Positions 1-11,200 of a stretch of DNA of 64,000 nucleotides are shown here, piece by piece. Position 1 is the stretch's first letter. Each line of letters starts with the position of its first letter. The notes under the pieces were generated by a model. It was not told the DNA's origin and did no database searches. It worked only from the letters and a program-made list of their open reading frames with translations. The DNA is taken from the NCBI RefSeq assembly GCF_033118175.1, contig NW_026870969.1, positions 806,001 to 870,000 of the forward strand, given 5' to 3'. The DNA comes from Dama dama. Its lineage: Eukaryota; Chordata; Mammalia; Artiodactyla; Cervidae. The translations under genes and the position numbers were made by a program.

Positions 1-2305
1 TCAAAATAAGATGATCATGAAACGGTCTGAAAATTAGGAGGAGCATGAAGTGGTGTTGAAAAAAAAGAAGAGCCTGAAAAGGTGTGAAATATATGAAGAG
101 CTTCAAAAGGCGTGAAAATATGAAGAGCTTCAAAAGCTGTCAAAATGAGATGAGAATGAAACGGTCTGAAAATTAGGAGCAGCATGAAACGGTGTTCAAA
201 CAAATGAAGAGCCTCAAAATGTGTGAAAAATAAGAAGAGCTTCAAAAGGTGTGAAATACATTTGGAGCATGAAACTGTGTGTAAAATAGGAGGAGCATGA
301 AGTGGTGTTCAAAAACATGAAGAGCCTGAAAAGGTGTGAAAAATATGAAGAGCTTCAAAAGGTGTGAAATACATGAGAGGAATGAAACTGTCTGAAAAAT
401 AGGAGGAGCATGAAGCGGTTGTGAAAAACATGAAGAGCCTGAAAAGTTGTGAAAAATATAAAGAGCTTCTAAAGGTGTCAAAAATATGAGGACAATGAAA
501 CGCTCTGGAAAAGAGGAGGAGCATGAAGTGGTGTTGAAAAAGATGAAGAGCCTGAAAAGGTGTGAAAAATTTGAAGAGCTTCAAAACGTGTCAAAATTAT
601 GAGGAGCATGAAACGGTCTGAAAAATAGGAGGAGCATGAAGTGGTGTTGAAAAACATGAAGAGCCTGAAATGATGTGAAATATATGAAGAGGTTCAAAAG
701 GTGCGAAAAATATGAGGAGGTTCAAAAAGGGTCAAAAATATGAGGAGCAGGAAACGGTCAGAAAAATACGAGGAGCATGAAAAGGTGTTCAAAAACATGA
801 AGAGCCTGAAAAGGTGTGAAAAATATGAAGAGCTTCAAAAGGTATTAAATACATGAATAGCATGAAACGGTCTGAAAAATAGGAGAAGCATGAAGCGGTG
901 TTCAAAAACATGAAGAGCCTGAAAAGGTGTGAAAAATATGAAGAGATTCAAAATGTGTCAAAAATATGAGGAGCATGAAATGGTCTGAAAAATAGGAGGA
1001 GCATGAAACGGTGTTCAAAAACATGAAGAACCTGAAAAGGTGTGAAAAATATGAAGAGTTTCTAAAGGTGTCACAAATATGAGGAGCATGAAACGGTCTG
1101 AAAAATAGGAAGACCATGAAACGGTGTTCAAAAACATGAAGAGCCTGAAAGGTGGGAAAATTCTGAAGAGATTCAAAAGCTGTGAAATACATGTGGAGCA
1201 TAAAACGGTCTCAAAAATAGGAGGAGCATGAAGCGGTGTTCGAAAACATGAAGAGCCTGAAAAGGTGAGAAAAATATGAAGAGCCTCAAAACGTGTCAAA
1301 AATAGGAAGAGCATTAAACGGTCTGAAAAAATAGGAGGAGCATGAAGCGGTGTTGAAAAACATGAAGAGCCTGAAATGGTGTGAAAAATATGAAGAGCTT
1401 CAACAGGTGTGTAAAAGATGAGGAGCATGAAACGGTCGGAAAAATAGGAGGAGCATGAAATGGTGTTCAAAACATGAAGAGCCTGAAAAGGTGTGAAAAA
1501 TATGAAGAGCTTCAAAGGTATCAAAAATATGAGGAGCATGAAACGGTCTGAAAAATAGGAAGAGCATGAAGTGGTTGTGAAAAACATGAAGAGCCTGAAA
1601 AGGTGTGCGAAATACGAAGAGGTTCAAAAGGTGTGAAATACATGAGGAGCATGAAACGGTCTGAAAAATAGGAGGAGCATGAAGCGGTGTTCAAAAACAT
1701 GAAGAGCCTGAAAAAGTGTGAAAAATATGAAGAGCTTCAAAAAGTGTGAAAAATATGAGGAGCATAAGCGATCTGAAAAATAGGTGGAGCAGGAAGCGGT
1801 GTTCAAAAACATGAAGAGCCTGACAGGTGTGAAAAGTATGAAGAGCTTCAAAAAGTGTGAAAAATATGAAGAGCTTCAAAAAGTGTGAAAAATATGAGGA
1901 GCATGAAATGGTCTGAAAAACAGGAGAAGAATGAAGAGGTGTTTAAAAACATGAAGAGCCTGAAAAGGTGTGAAATATATGACGAACTTCAAAAGGTTTC
2001 AAAAATATGAGGAGCATGAAACGGTCTGAAACATAGGAGGAGCATGAAGCAGTGTTCAAAAACATGAAGAGCATGAAAAAGTGTGAAGAAAATGAAGAGT
2101 TTCAAAAGTTGACATAAATATGAGGAGAATGAAACAGTCTGAAAAATATGAGGAGCATGAAACGGTGTTGAAAAAGATGAAGAGCCTGAAAAGGTGTGAA
2201 AAATATGAAGAGCTTCAAAAAGTGTCAAAAATATGAAGAGAATGAAACAGTCCGAAAAATAGGAGGAGCATGAAAAGGTGTTGAAAAACATGAAGAGGGT
2301 GAAAA

Positions 2306-2388
2306 TATGTGTAAAATATGAAGAGCTTCAAAAGGTGTGAAAAATATGAAGAGCTTCAAAAGGTGTGAAAAATATGAAGAGCTTCAAA
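2306..2388 (+). repeat. Three consecutive D subrepeats
   Basis: Three D-type 28-mers follow one another, each ending GAAGAGCTTCAAAA, before the next A begins near 2,389. The unit here is six subrepeats long instead of four. This is direct evidence that single 28-bp subrepeats, and not only whole 113-bp units, are gained. Confidence 0.88.
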
Positions 2389-3593
2389 AGGTGTCAAATA
2401 TATGAGGAGCATGAAACGGTCAAAAAAATAGGAGGAGTATGAAGCGATGTTGAAAAACATGAAGAGTCTGAAAAGGTGTGAAATATATGAAGAGCTTCAA
2501 AAGGTGTGAAATATAGGAGGAGCATGAAGCGGTGTTCAAAAACATGAAGAGCCTGAAAAGGTGTGAAATATATGAAGAGCTTCAAAAGGTGTCAAAAATA
2601 AGAGGAGCATGAAGCGGTGTTCAGAAACATGAAGAGCTTGAAAAGGTGTGAAATATATGAAGAGCTTCAAAAAGTGTGAAATATAGGAGGAGCATGAAGC
2701 GGTGTTCAGAAACATGAAGAGCCTTAAAAGGTGTGAAATATATGAAGAGCTTCAAAAGTTGTCAAATATGAGTAGCATAAAACGGTCTCAAAATATGACG
2801 AGCATGAAGCGGTGTTGAAAAACATGTAGAGCCTGAAAAGGTGTGAAATACATGAAGAGCTTCAAAAGGTTTCAAAATATGAGTAGCATAAAACGGTCTC
2901 AAAAATATGGGGAGCATGAAGCGGTGTTGAAAATCATGAAGAGCGTGAAAAAGTGTGAATAATATGAAGAGATTCAAAAGGTGTCAAACATATGAGGAGC
3001 ATGAAAGTGTGTTGAAAAACATGAAGAGCCTGAAAAGGTGTGAAAAATATGAGGAGCTTCAAAAGTTGTCAAAAATATGAGGAGCATGAAAGGGTCTGAA
3101 AAATAGGAGGAGCATGAAATGGTGTTCAAAACATGAAGAGCTTGAAAAGGTGTGAAAAATATTAAGAGCTTCAAAAGTATCAAAAATATGAGGAGCATGA
3201 AACGGCCTGAAAAATAGGAAGAGCATGAAGCGGTGTTGAATAACATGAAGATCTTGAAAAGGTGTGTACAATATTAGGAGCATGAAACGGTCTCAAAAAT
3301 ATGAGGAGCATGAAGCAGTGTTGAAAATCATGAAGAGCCTGAAAAGGTGTGAAAAATATGAAGAGATTCAAAAGGTGTCAAACATATGAGGACCATGAAA
3401 CTGTGTTGAAAAACAAGAAGAGCATGAAAAGGTGTGAAAAATATGAGGAGCATGAAAAGGTCTGAAAAATAGGAGGAGCATGAAATGTTGTTGAAAAACA
3501 TGAAGAGCAAGAAAAGATGTGAAAAATATGAAGAGTTTTAAAGGTTTGAAATACATGAGGATCATGAAAAGGTTTGAAAAATAGGAGGAGCAT

Positions 3594-3819
3594 GAAGCGG
3601 TGTTCAAAAACATGAAGAGCCTGAAAAGGCTTGAAAAATATGAAGAGCTTCAAAAGGTGTGAAATAAATGAGGAGCATGAAACGGTCTGAAAAATAGGAG
3701 GAGCATGAAGCGGTGTTCAAAAACATGAAGAGCCTGAAAAGGCTTGAAAAATATGAAGAGCTTCAAAAGGTGTGAAATAAATGAGGAGCATGAAACGGTC
3801 TCCAAAATAGTAGGAGCAT
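3594..3819 (+). repeat. Adjacent near-identical 113-bp pair
   Basis: Copies 3,594-3,706 and 3,707-3,819 share private variants not found in neighbouring units: GGCTTGAAAAATATG at the start of D and GGTGTGAAATAAATG at the start of the next A. They part only near the end (CTCCAAAATAGTAGG in the second against CTGAAAAATAGGAGG in the first). This is a recent one-unit tandem duplication. Confidence 0.88.
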
Positions 3820-5435
3820 GAAGCGGTGTTCAAAAACATGGAGAGCCTGAAAAGTTTTGAAAAATATGAAGAACTTCAAAAGGTGTCAAAAATATGAGGA
3901 GCATGAAACGGTCTGAAAAATAGGAGCAGCATGAAATGGTGTTGAAAAACATGAAGATCCTGAAAAGCTGTGAAAAATATGAAGAGCTTCAAAAGGTGTG
4001 AAATATATGAGGAGCATGAAACGGTCTGAAAAATCGGAGGAGCATGAAGCTGTGCTCAAAAACATGAAGATCCAGAAAAGGTGTGAAAAATATGAAGAGC
4101 TTCGAAAGGTGTGACAAATATGAGGAGCATGAAACGGTCTGAAAATTTGGAGGAGTATGAAACGTGCTGAAAAATAGGAGGAGCATGAAACTGTCAGAAA
4201 AATAGGAGGATCATGAAGCCGTGTTGAAAAACATGAAGAGCGTGAAAGGTTGTGAAAAATAGGAGGAGCTTCAAAATATGTGAAAAACATGAGGAGCATG
4301 AAACGGTCTGAAAATAGGAGGAGCATGAAGCGGTGATCAAAAACATGAAGAGCATGAAAAGGTGTGAAAAATATGAAGAGCTTCAAAAGGTGTGAAAAAT
4401 ATGAAGAGCTTCAAAAGGTGTCAAAAATGAGAAGAGCATAAAGGGGTCTGAAAAATAGGAGGAGCATGACGTGGTGTTGAAAAAAATGAAGAGCCTGAAA
4501 AGGTGTGAAATATATGAGGGCTTCAAAAGGTCTCAAAAATATGGGGAGCATGAAACGGTCTGAAAAAGAGGAGGAGCATGAAACGGTGTTCAAAAACATG
4601 AAGAGCCTGTAACGGTGTGAAAAATATGAAGAGCTTCAAAAGGTGTGAAATACATGAGAAGCATGAAACTCTCTGAAAAATAAAAGGAGCAAGAAGGGGT
4701 GTTCAAAAACATGAAGAGGCTGAAAAGGTGTGAAAAACATGAAGAGCTTAAAAAGGTGTGAAAAATATGAGGAGCATGAAACGGTCTGAAAAAAAAGGAG
4801 GAGCATGAAACGGTGATCAAAAACATGAAGAGCATGAAAAGGTGTGAAAAATATGAAGAGCTTCAAAAGGTGTGCAATACATGAGGAACATGAAACGGTC
4901 TGAAATTTAGGAGAAGCATTAAGTGGTGTGGAAAAACATGAAGAGCCTGAAAAGGTGTGAAAAATATGAAGAGCTTCAAAAGTTGTGAAAAATATGAGGA
5001 GCATGAAACGGTCTGAAAAATAGAAGCGGCATGAAATGGTGTTGAAAAATATGAAGAGCCTAAAAAGGTGTGAAAAATATGAAGAGCTTCAAAAGATGTG
5101 AAAAATATGAGGAGCATGATACTGCCTGAAAAATATGAGGAGCATGAAGTGGTGTGGAAGAAATGAAGAGCCTGAAAAGGTGTGAAATATATTAAGAGCA
5201 TCAATAGGTGTCAAAAATATGAGGAGCATGAAACGGTCTGCAAAAAGGAGGAGCATGAAGTGGTGTTGATAAACGTGAAGAGCCTGAAAAGGTGTTAAAA
5301 ATATGAAAAGCTACAAAAGGTGGGAAAAATATGAGGAGCATGAAACGGTTTGAAAAATAGGAGGAGCATGAAGCGGTGTTCAAAAACATGAAGAGCCTGA
5401 AAAGGTGTGAGAAATATGAAGAGCTTCAAAAGGTG

Positions 5436-6284
5436 TCAAAAATATGAGGAGCATGAAACGATCTGAAAAATAGAAGGAGCATAAAGCGGTGTTGAAAAAC
5501 ATGAAGAGCCTGAAAAGGTGTGAGAAATATGAAAAGCTTCAAAAGGTGTGAAATACATGAGGAGCATGAAAGAGCTGAAAATTAGGAGAAGCATGAAGTG
5601 GTGTGGAAAAACATGAAGAGCCTGAAAAGGTGTGAAAAATATGAAGAGCTTCAAAAGGTGTGAAATACATGAGGAGCATGAAACTCTCTGAAAAATATAA
5701 GGAGCATGAAGTGGTGTTCAAAAACATGAAGAGCCTGAAAAGGTGTAAAAAATATGAAGAGCTTCAAAAGGTGTGAAAAATATGAGGAGCATGTTATGGT
5801 TTGAAAAATAGGATTAGCATGAAGAGGTGTTCAAAAACATGAAGAGCCTGAAAAGTTGTGAAAACTATGAAAAGCTTCAAAAGGTGTCAAAAATGAGATG
5901 AGCATGAAACTGTCTGAAATATAGGAGGAGTATGAAGCGGTGTTCAAAACATGAAGAGCACGAAAGGGTGTGAAAAATATGAAGAGCTTCAAAAGGTGTC
6001 AAATATATGAGGAGCATGAAACGGTCTGAAAAAGAGGAGGAGCATGAAGCGGTGTTGAAAAACATGAAGAGCCTGAAAAGGTGTGAAAAATATGAAAAGA
6101 TTCAAAAGGTGTGAAATACATGAGGAGCATGAAAGAGCTGAAAATTAGGAGAAGCATGAAGTGGTGTGGAAAAACATGAAGAGCCTGAAAAGGTGTGAAA
6201 AATATGAAGAGCTTCAAAAGGTGTGAAATACATGAGGAGCATGAAACTCTCTGAAAAATAGGAGGAACATGAAGCGGTGTTCAA
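5436..6284 (+). repeat. 563-bp local duplication (5 units)
   Basis: Sequence from about 5,436 to 5,727 recurs at about 5,999 to 6,284, an offset of 563 bp (five units less two bases). Shared private variants include GAAAGAGCTGAAAATTAGG, GTGGTGTGGAAAAAC and the AAACTCTCTG form of B. The intervening units differ, so two related segments are separated by a distinct stretch. Confidence 0.82.
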
Positions 6285-6324
6285 AAATATGAAGAGCCTG
6301 AAAAGGTGTGAACAATATGAAGAG

Positions 6325-6990
6325 CTTCAAAAATATGAAAAATATGAAGAGCTTCAAAAGGTGTGAAAAATATGAAGAGCTTCAAAAGGTGTGAAATTTA
6401 TGAGGAGCATGAAACGGTCTGAAAAATAGCTGGATCATGTAGCGGTGTTGAAAAACATGAAGAGTCTGAAAACGTGTGAAAATATGAAGAGCTTCAAAAA
6501 TATGAAAAATATGAAGAGCTTCAAAAGGTGTGAAATATATGAAGAGCTTCAGAAGGTGTCAAAAATATGAGGAGCAAGAAACGGTCTGCAAAATAGGAGG
6601 AGCATGAAATGGTGTTCAAAAACATGAAGAGCCTGAAATCGTGTGAAAAATATGAAGAGCTTCAAAAGGTGTGAAAAATATGAGCAGCATGAAACGGTCT
6701 AAAAAAAAGGAGGAGCATGAAGCGGTGTTCAAAAATATGAAGAGCCTGAAAAGGTGTGAAAAATATGAAGAGCTTCAGAAGGTGTGAAATAAATGAGGAG
6801 CATGAAACACTCTGAAAAATAGGAGGAGCATGAAGCGGTGTTCAAAAATATGAAGAGCCTGAAAAGGTGTGAAAAATATGAAGAGCTTCAAAAATATGAA
6901 AAATATGAAGAGCCTCAAAAGGTGTGAAAAATATGAAGAGCTTCAAAAGGTGTGAAAAATATGAAGAGCTTCAAAAGGTGTCAAAAATGA
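6325..6990 (+). repeat. Units with extra and aberrant D subrepeats
   Basis: D-type subrepeats are repeated up to four times in succession (for example 6,886-6,985). Several carry an aberrant start in which GGTGT is replaced by ATAT, giving CTTCAAAAATATGAAAAATA; I see it near 6,325, 6,492 and 6,886, then again at 7,675 and 33,650. The form looks like a slippage duplication of AAAATATGA. Confidence 0.82.
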
Positions 6991-7489
6991 GATGAGCATG
7001 AAACCGTCTGAAAAATAGGAGGAGCATGAAGTAGTGTTGAAAAACATGAAGAACCTGAAAAGCTGTGAGAAACATGAAGAGCTTCAAAATGTGTCAAATA
7101 TATGAGGAGCATGAAACGGTCTGAAAAAGAGGAGGAGCAGGAAGCGGTGTTGAGAAACATGAAGAGCCTGAAAATGTGTGAAAAATATGAAGAGCTTCTA
7201 AAGGTGTCAAAAATATGAGGAGCATGAAACGGTCTTAAAAATACGAGGAGCATGAAGTGGTGTTGAAAAACATGAACAGCCTGAAAAGGTGTGAAATATA
7301 TGAAGAGCTTCTAAAGGTGTCAAAAATATGAGGAGCATGAATCGGTCTAAAAAATAGGAGGATCATGAAAAGTTGTTGAAAAACATGAAGATCCTGAAAA
7401 GATGTGAAAATTATGAAGAGCTTCAAAAGGTGTGAAATATATGAAGAGCTTCAAAAGGTGTCAAAAATGAGATGAGCATGAAATGGTCT

Positions 7490-8271
7490 GAAAAAGAGGA
7501 GGAGCATGAAGCGGCGTTGAAAAACATGAAGAGCCTGAAAAGGTGTGAAAAATATGAAGAGCTTCATAAGGTGTGAAATACATGAGGAGCATGAAACTCT
7601 CTGAAAAATAGGAGGAGCATGAAGCGGTGTTCAAAAATATGAAGAGCCTGAAAAGGTGTGAAAAATATGAAGAGCTTCAAAAATATGAAAAATATGAAGA
7701 GCCTCAAAAGGTGTGAAAAATATGAAGAGCCTCAAAAGGTGTGAAAAATATGAAGAGCTTTAAAAGGTGTCAAAAATGAGATGAGCATGAAACGGTCTGA
7801 AAAATAGGAGGAGCAAGAAGCGGTGTTGAAAAACATAAAGAGCATGAAAACGTATGAAGAATATGAAGAGCTTCAAAAGGTGTGAAAAATATGAAGAGCT
7901 TTAAAAGGTGTCAAAAATGAGATGAGCATGAAACGGTCTGAAAAATAGGTGGAGCATGAAGTGGTATTGAAAAACATGAAGAGCCTGAAAAGGTGTGAAT
8001 GATATGAAGAGCTTCAAAAGGTCTCAAAAATATGAGGAGCATGAAACGGTCTGAAAAATAGGAACAGCATGAAGCGGTGTTGCAAAACATGAAGAGCCTG
8101 AAAGGGTGTCAAAAATATGAAGAGCTTCAAAAGGTGTGAAATACATGAGGAGCATTAAACGCCCTGAAAAATAGGAGGAGCATGCAGAGGTGTTCAAAAA
8201 CATGAAGAGCCTGAAAAGGTGTCAAAAATATGAAGAGATTCAAAAGGTGTGAAAAATATGAAGAGCTTCAA
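7490..8271 (+). repeat. Lead-in to first HOR domain, copy 1
   Basis: This stretch matches 33,465-34,246 at an offset of exactly 25,975 bp with very few differences (for example C at 7,515 against T at 33,490). It holds the ATAT-type D at 7,675, the variant AAAACGTATGAAGAATATG near 7,850, and ATTAAACGCCCTG near 8,154. The last variant also precedes most later block starts. Left of about 7,490 the match fades, so this is the left edge of the large duplication. Confidence 0.85.
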
Positions 8272-11200
8272 AATGTTTCAAAAATGAAATGAGCATGAAA
8301 CGGTCTGAAAAAGCTGAGGAGCATGAAGTGGTGTTGAAACACATGAAGAGCCTGAAAAGGTGTGAAAAATATGAAGAGGTTCAAAGGTGTGAAATACATG
8401 AGGATCATGAAATGGTTTGAAAAATACGAGGAGCATGAAGCAGTGTTCAAAAACATGAAGAGCCTGAAAAGGTTTGAAAAATATGAAGAGCTTCAAAAGG
8501 TGTCAAAAATATGAGGAGCATGAAACCGTCTGAAAAATAGGAGGAGCATGAAGCGGTGTTGAAAAACATGAAGAGCGTGAAAACGAGTGAAAAATATGAG
8601 GAGCTTCAAAAGGTATGAAAAATATGAAGAGCTTCAAAAGGTGTCAAAAAAGAGATGAGCATGAAACCGTCTGAAAAATAGGTGGAGCATGAAGCGGTGT
8701 TGAAAAACATGAAGAGCCTGAAAAGATGTGAAAAATATGAAGAGCTTCAAAAGGTGTCAAAAATATGAGGAGCATGAAACGGTCTGAAAAATAGGAGGAG
8801 CATGAAACCGTGTTCAAAAACATGAAGAGACTGAAAAGGGTGAAAAATATGAAGAGCTTCAAAAGGTGTGAAAAATAGGAGGAGCATGAAGCGGTGTGCA
8901 AAAACATGAAAAGCCTGAAAAGGTGTGAAAAATATGAAGAGCATCAAAAGGTGTCAAAAATATGAGGAGCATGAAACGGTCTGAAAAATAGGAGGAGCAT
9001 GAAGCGGTGTTGAAAAACATGAAGAGCCTGAAAAGGTGTTAAAAATATGAAGAGTTTCAAAAGGTGTCAAATATATGAGCAGCAAGAATCGGTCTGAAAT
9101 ATAGGAGTAGCATGAAACGGTGTTCAAATACATGCAGAGCCTGAAAAGTTGTGAAAAATATGAAGAGCTTCAAATGGTGTCAAATATATGAAGAGCTTCA
9201 AAAGGTGTCAAAAATGAGATGAGCATGAAACGGTCTGAAAAATAGGAGGAGCAAGAAGTCGTGTTCCAAAAAATGAAGAGCCTGAGAAGGTGTGAAATAT
9301 ATCAAGAACTTCAAAATGTGTCAAAAATATGAGGAGCATGAAACGGTCTGAAAAATACGAGGAGCATGAAACGGTGTTGAAAAACATGCAGAGCCTGAAA
9401 AGGTGTGAAAAATATGAAGAACTTCAAAAGCTGTGAAATATATGAGGAGCATGAAATGGTCTTAAAAATAGGAGGAGCATGAAGCGGTTTTCAAAAATAT
9501 GAAGAGCCTGAAAAGGTGTGAAAAATATGAGGAGCTTCAAAAGGTATGAAATACATGAGGAGTATGAAACTGTCTTGAAAATAGGAGGAGCATGAAGCGG
9601 TGCTAAAAAACATGAAGAGGCTTAAAAGGTGTGAAAAATATGAAGAGCTTCAAAAGGTGTGAAAAATATGAGGAGCATGAAACGGTCTGAAAAATAGGAG
9701 GAGCATGAAGCCGTGTTGAAAAACATGAAGAGCCTGAAAAAGTGTGAAATATATGAAGAGGTTCAAAAGGTGTAAAAAATATGAGGAGATTCAAAAGGTA
9801 TCAAAAATATGAGGAGCATGAAACGGTCTGAAAAAGAGGAGGAGCATGAATCGGTGTTGAAAATCATGAAGAGCCTGAAAACGTGTGAGAAATATGAAGA
9901 GCTTCAAAAGGTGTCAAAAATATGAAGAGCTTCAAAAGGTTTCAAAAATGAGAGGAGTATGAAGCAGTCTGAAAAATAAGAGGAGCATGAAGCGGTGTTC
10001 AAAAACATGAAGAGCCTGAAAAGGTGTGAAAAATATGAAGAGCTTCAAAAGGTGTCAAAAATGAGATGAGCATGAAACGGTCTGAAAAATAGGAGGAGCA
10101 TGAAGTGGTGTTGAAAAAAAAGAAGAGACGGAAAAGGTGTGAAATATATGAAGGGCTTCAAAAGGTGTCAAAAATATAAGGAGAATGAAACGGTCTGAAA
10201 ATAGGAGGAGCATGAAGCGGTGTTCAAAAACATGAAGAGCCTGAAAAGGTGTGAAAAATATGAAGAGCTTCAAAAGGTGTCAAAAATATGAGGAGCATGA
10301 AACGGTTTGAAAAATAGGAGGAGCATGAAGCGGTGTTCAAAAACAGGAAAAGCCTGAAAAGTTGTGAAAAATATGAAGAGCTTCAAAAGTTGTCAAAAAT
10401 ATGAGGAGCATGAAAAGGTCAGAAAAATAGGAGGATCATGAAGCGGTGTTCAAAAACATGAAGAGCCTGAAAAGGTGTGCAAAATATGAAGAGCTTCAAA
10501 AGGTGTCAAAAATATGAGGAGCATGAAACGGTCTGCAAAAAAGGAGGAGCATGAAGTGGTGTTGAAAAAATTCAAGAGCCTGACAAGGTGTGAAAAATAT
10601 GAAAAGCTTCAAAAGTTGTCAAAAATATGAGGAGCATGAAACGGTCTGAAAAATAGGAGGAGCATGAAGCGGTGTTCAAAAACATGAAGAGCCTGAAAAG
10701 GTGTGAAAAATATGAAGAGCTTCAAAAGGTGTCAAAAATATGAGGAGCATGAAACGGTCTGAAAAATAGGAGGAGCATGAAGTGGTGTTGAAAAACATGA
10801 AGAGTCTGAAAACGTGTGAAATTATGAAGAACTTCAAAAATATGCAAAATATGAAGAGCTTCAAAAGGTGTGAAAAATATGAAGAGCTTCAAAAGGTGTC
10901 AAAATGAGATGAACATGAAACGGTCTGAAAAATAGGAGGAGCATGAAGCGGTGTTGAAAATCATAAAGAGCCTGAAAATTTGTGAAAAATATGAAGAGCT
11001 TCAGAAGATGTGAAAAACATGAAGAACTTCAAAAGGTGTCAAAATGAGATGAGCATGAAACGGTCTGAAAAATAAGAGGAGCATGAAGTGGTGTTGAAAA
11101 TAATGAAAAGCCTGAAAAGGTGTGAAATATATGAAGAGCTTCAAAAGGTGTCAAAAATATGAGGAGAATGAAACGGTCTGTAAAATAGGAGGAGCATGAA

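Larger units (their letters stand above)
1..7489 (+). repeat. Left diverged satellite domain
   Basis: About 66 units of the same 113-bp family, with far more scattered base changes between units than in the HOR blocks to the right, and no long-period copy of itself inside the window at high identity. It contains local amplifications only: a triplicated D subrepeat near 2,306-2,388, an adjacent unit pair at 3,594-3,819, a 563-bp repeat at 5,436-6,284, and units with supernumerary D subrepeats at 6,300-7,000. There is no gene. The stretch near 5,660-5,910 has a diverged counterpart at about 32,980-33,235. This looks like an older or less homogenised part of the array (inference). Confidence 0.85.

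Noticed and set aside
1015..1587. 190-codon minus-strand open frame, the longest in the window
   Set aside because: Composed wholly of satellite-derived motifs (HIFHTFSGSSCF and relatives) and lies in a diverged domain with no copies under constraint. Chance absence of TCA on plus explains it.
8978..9010. Shine-Dalgarno-like AGGAGGAGCATG in every B subrepeat
   Set aside because: The ATG opens only a few codons before TGA (ATG AAG CGG TGT TGA). It is a coincidence of purine-rich sequence, and the array does not look bacterial.
9035..9062. Yeast-type replication origin core in the AT-rich minus strand (CATATTTTTCAC)
   Set aside because: The match to the 11-base core fails at two or more fixed positions, and such a core has no general meaning outside its own yeasts.
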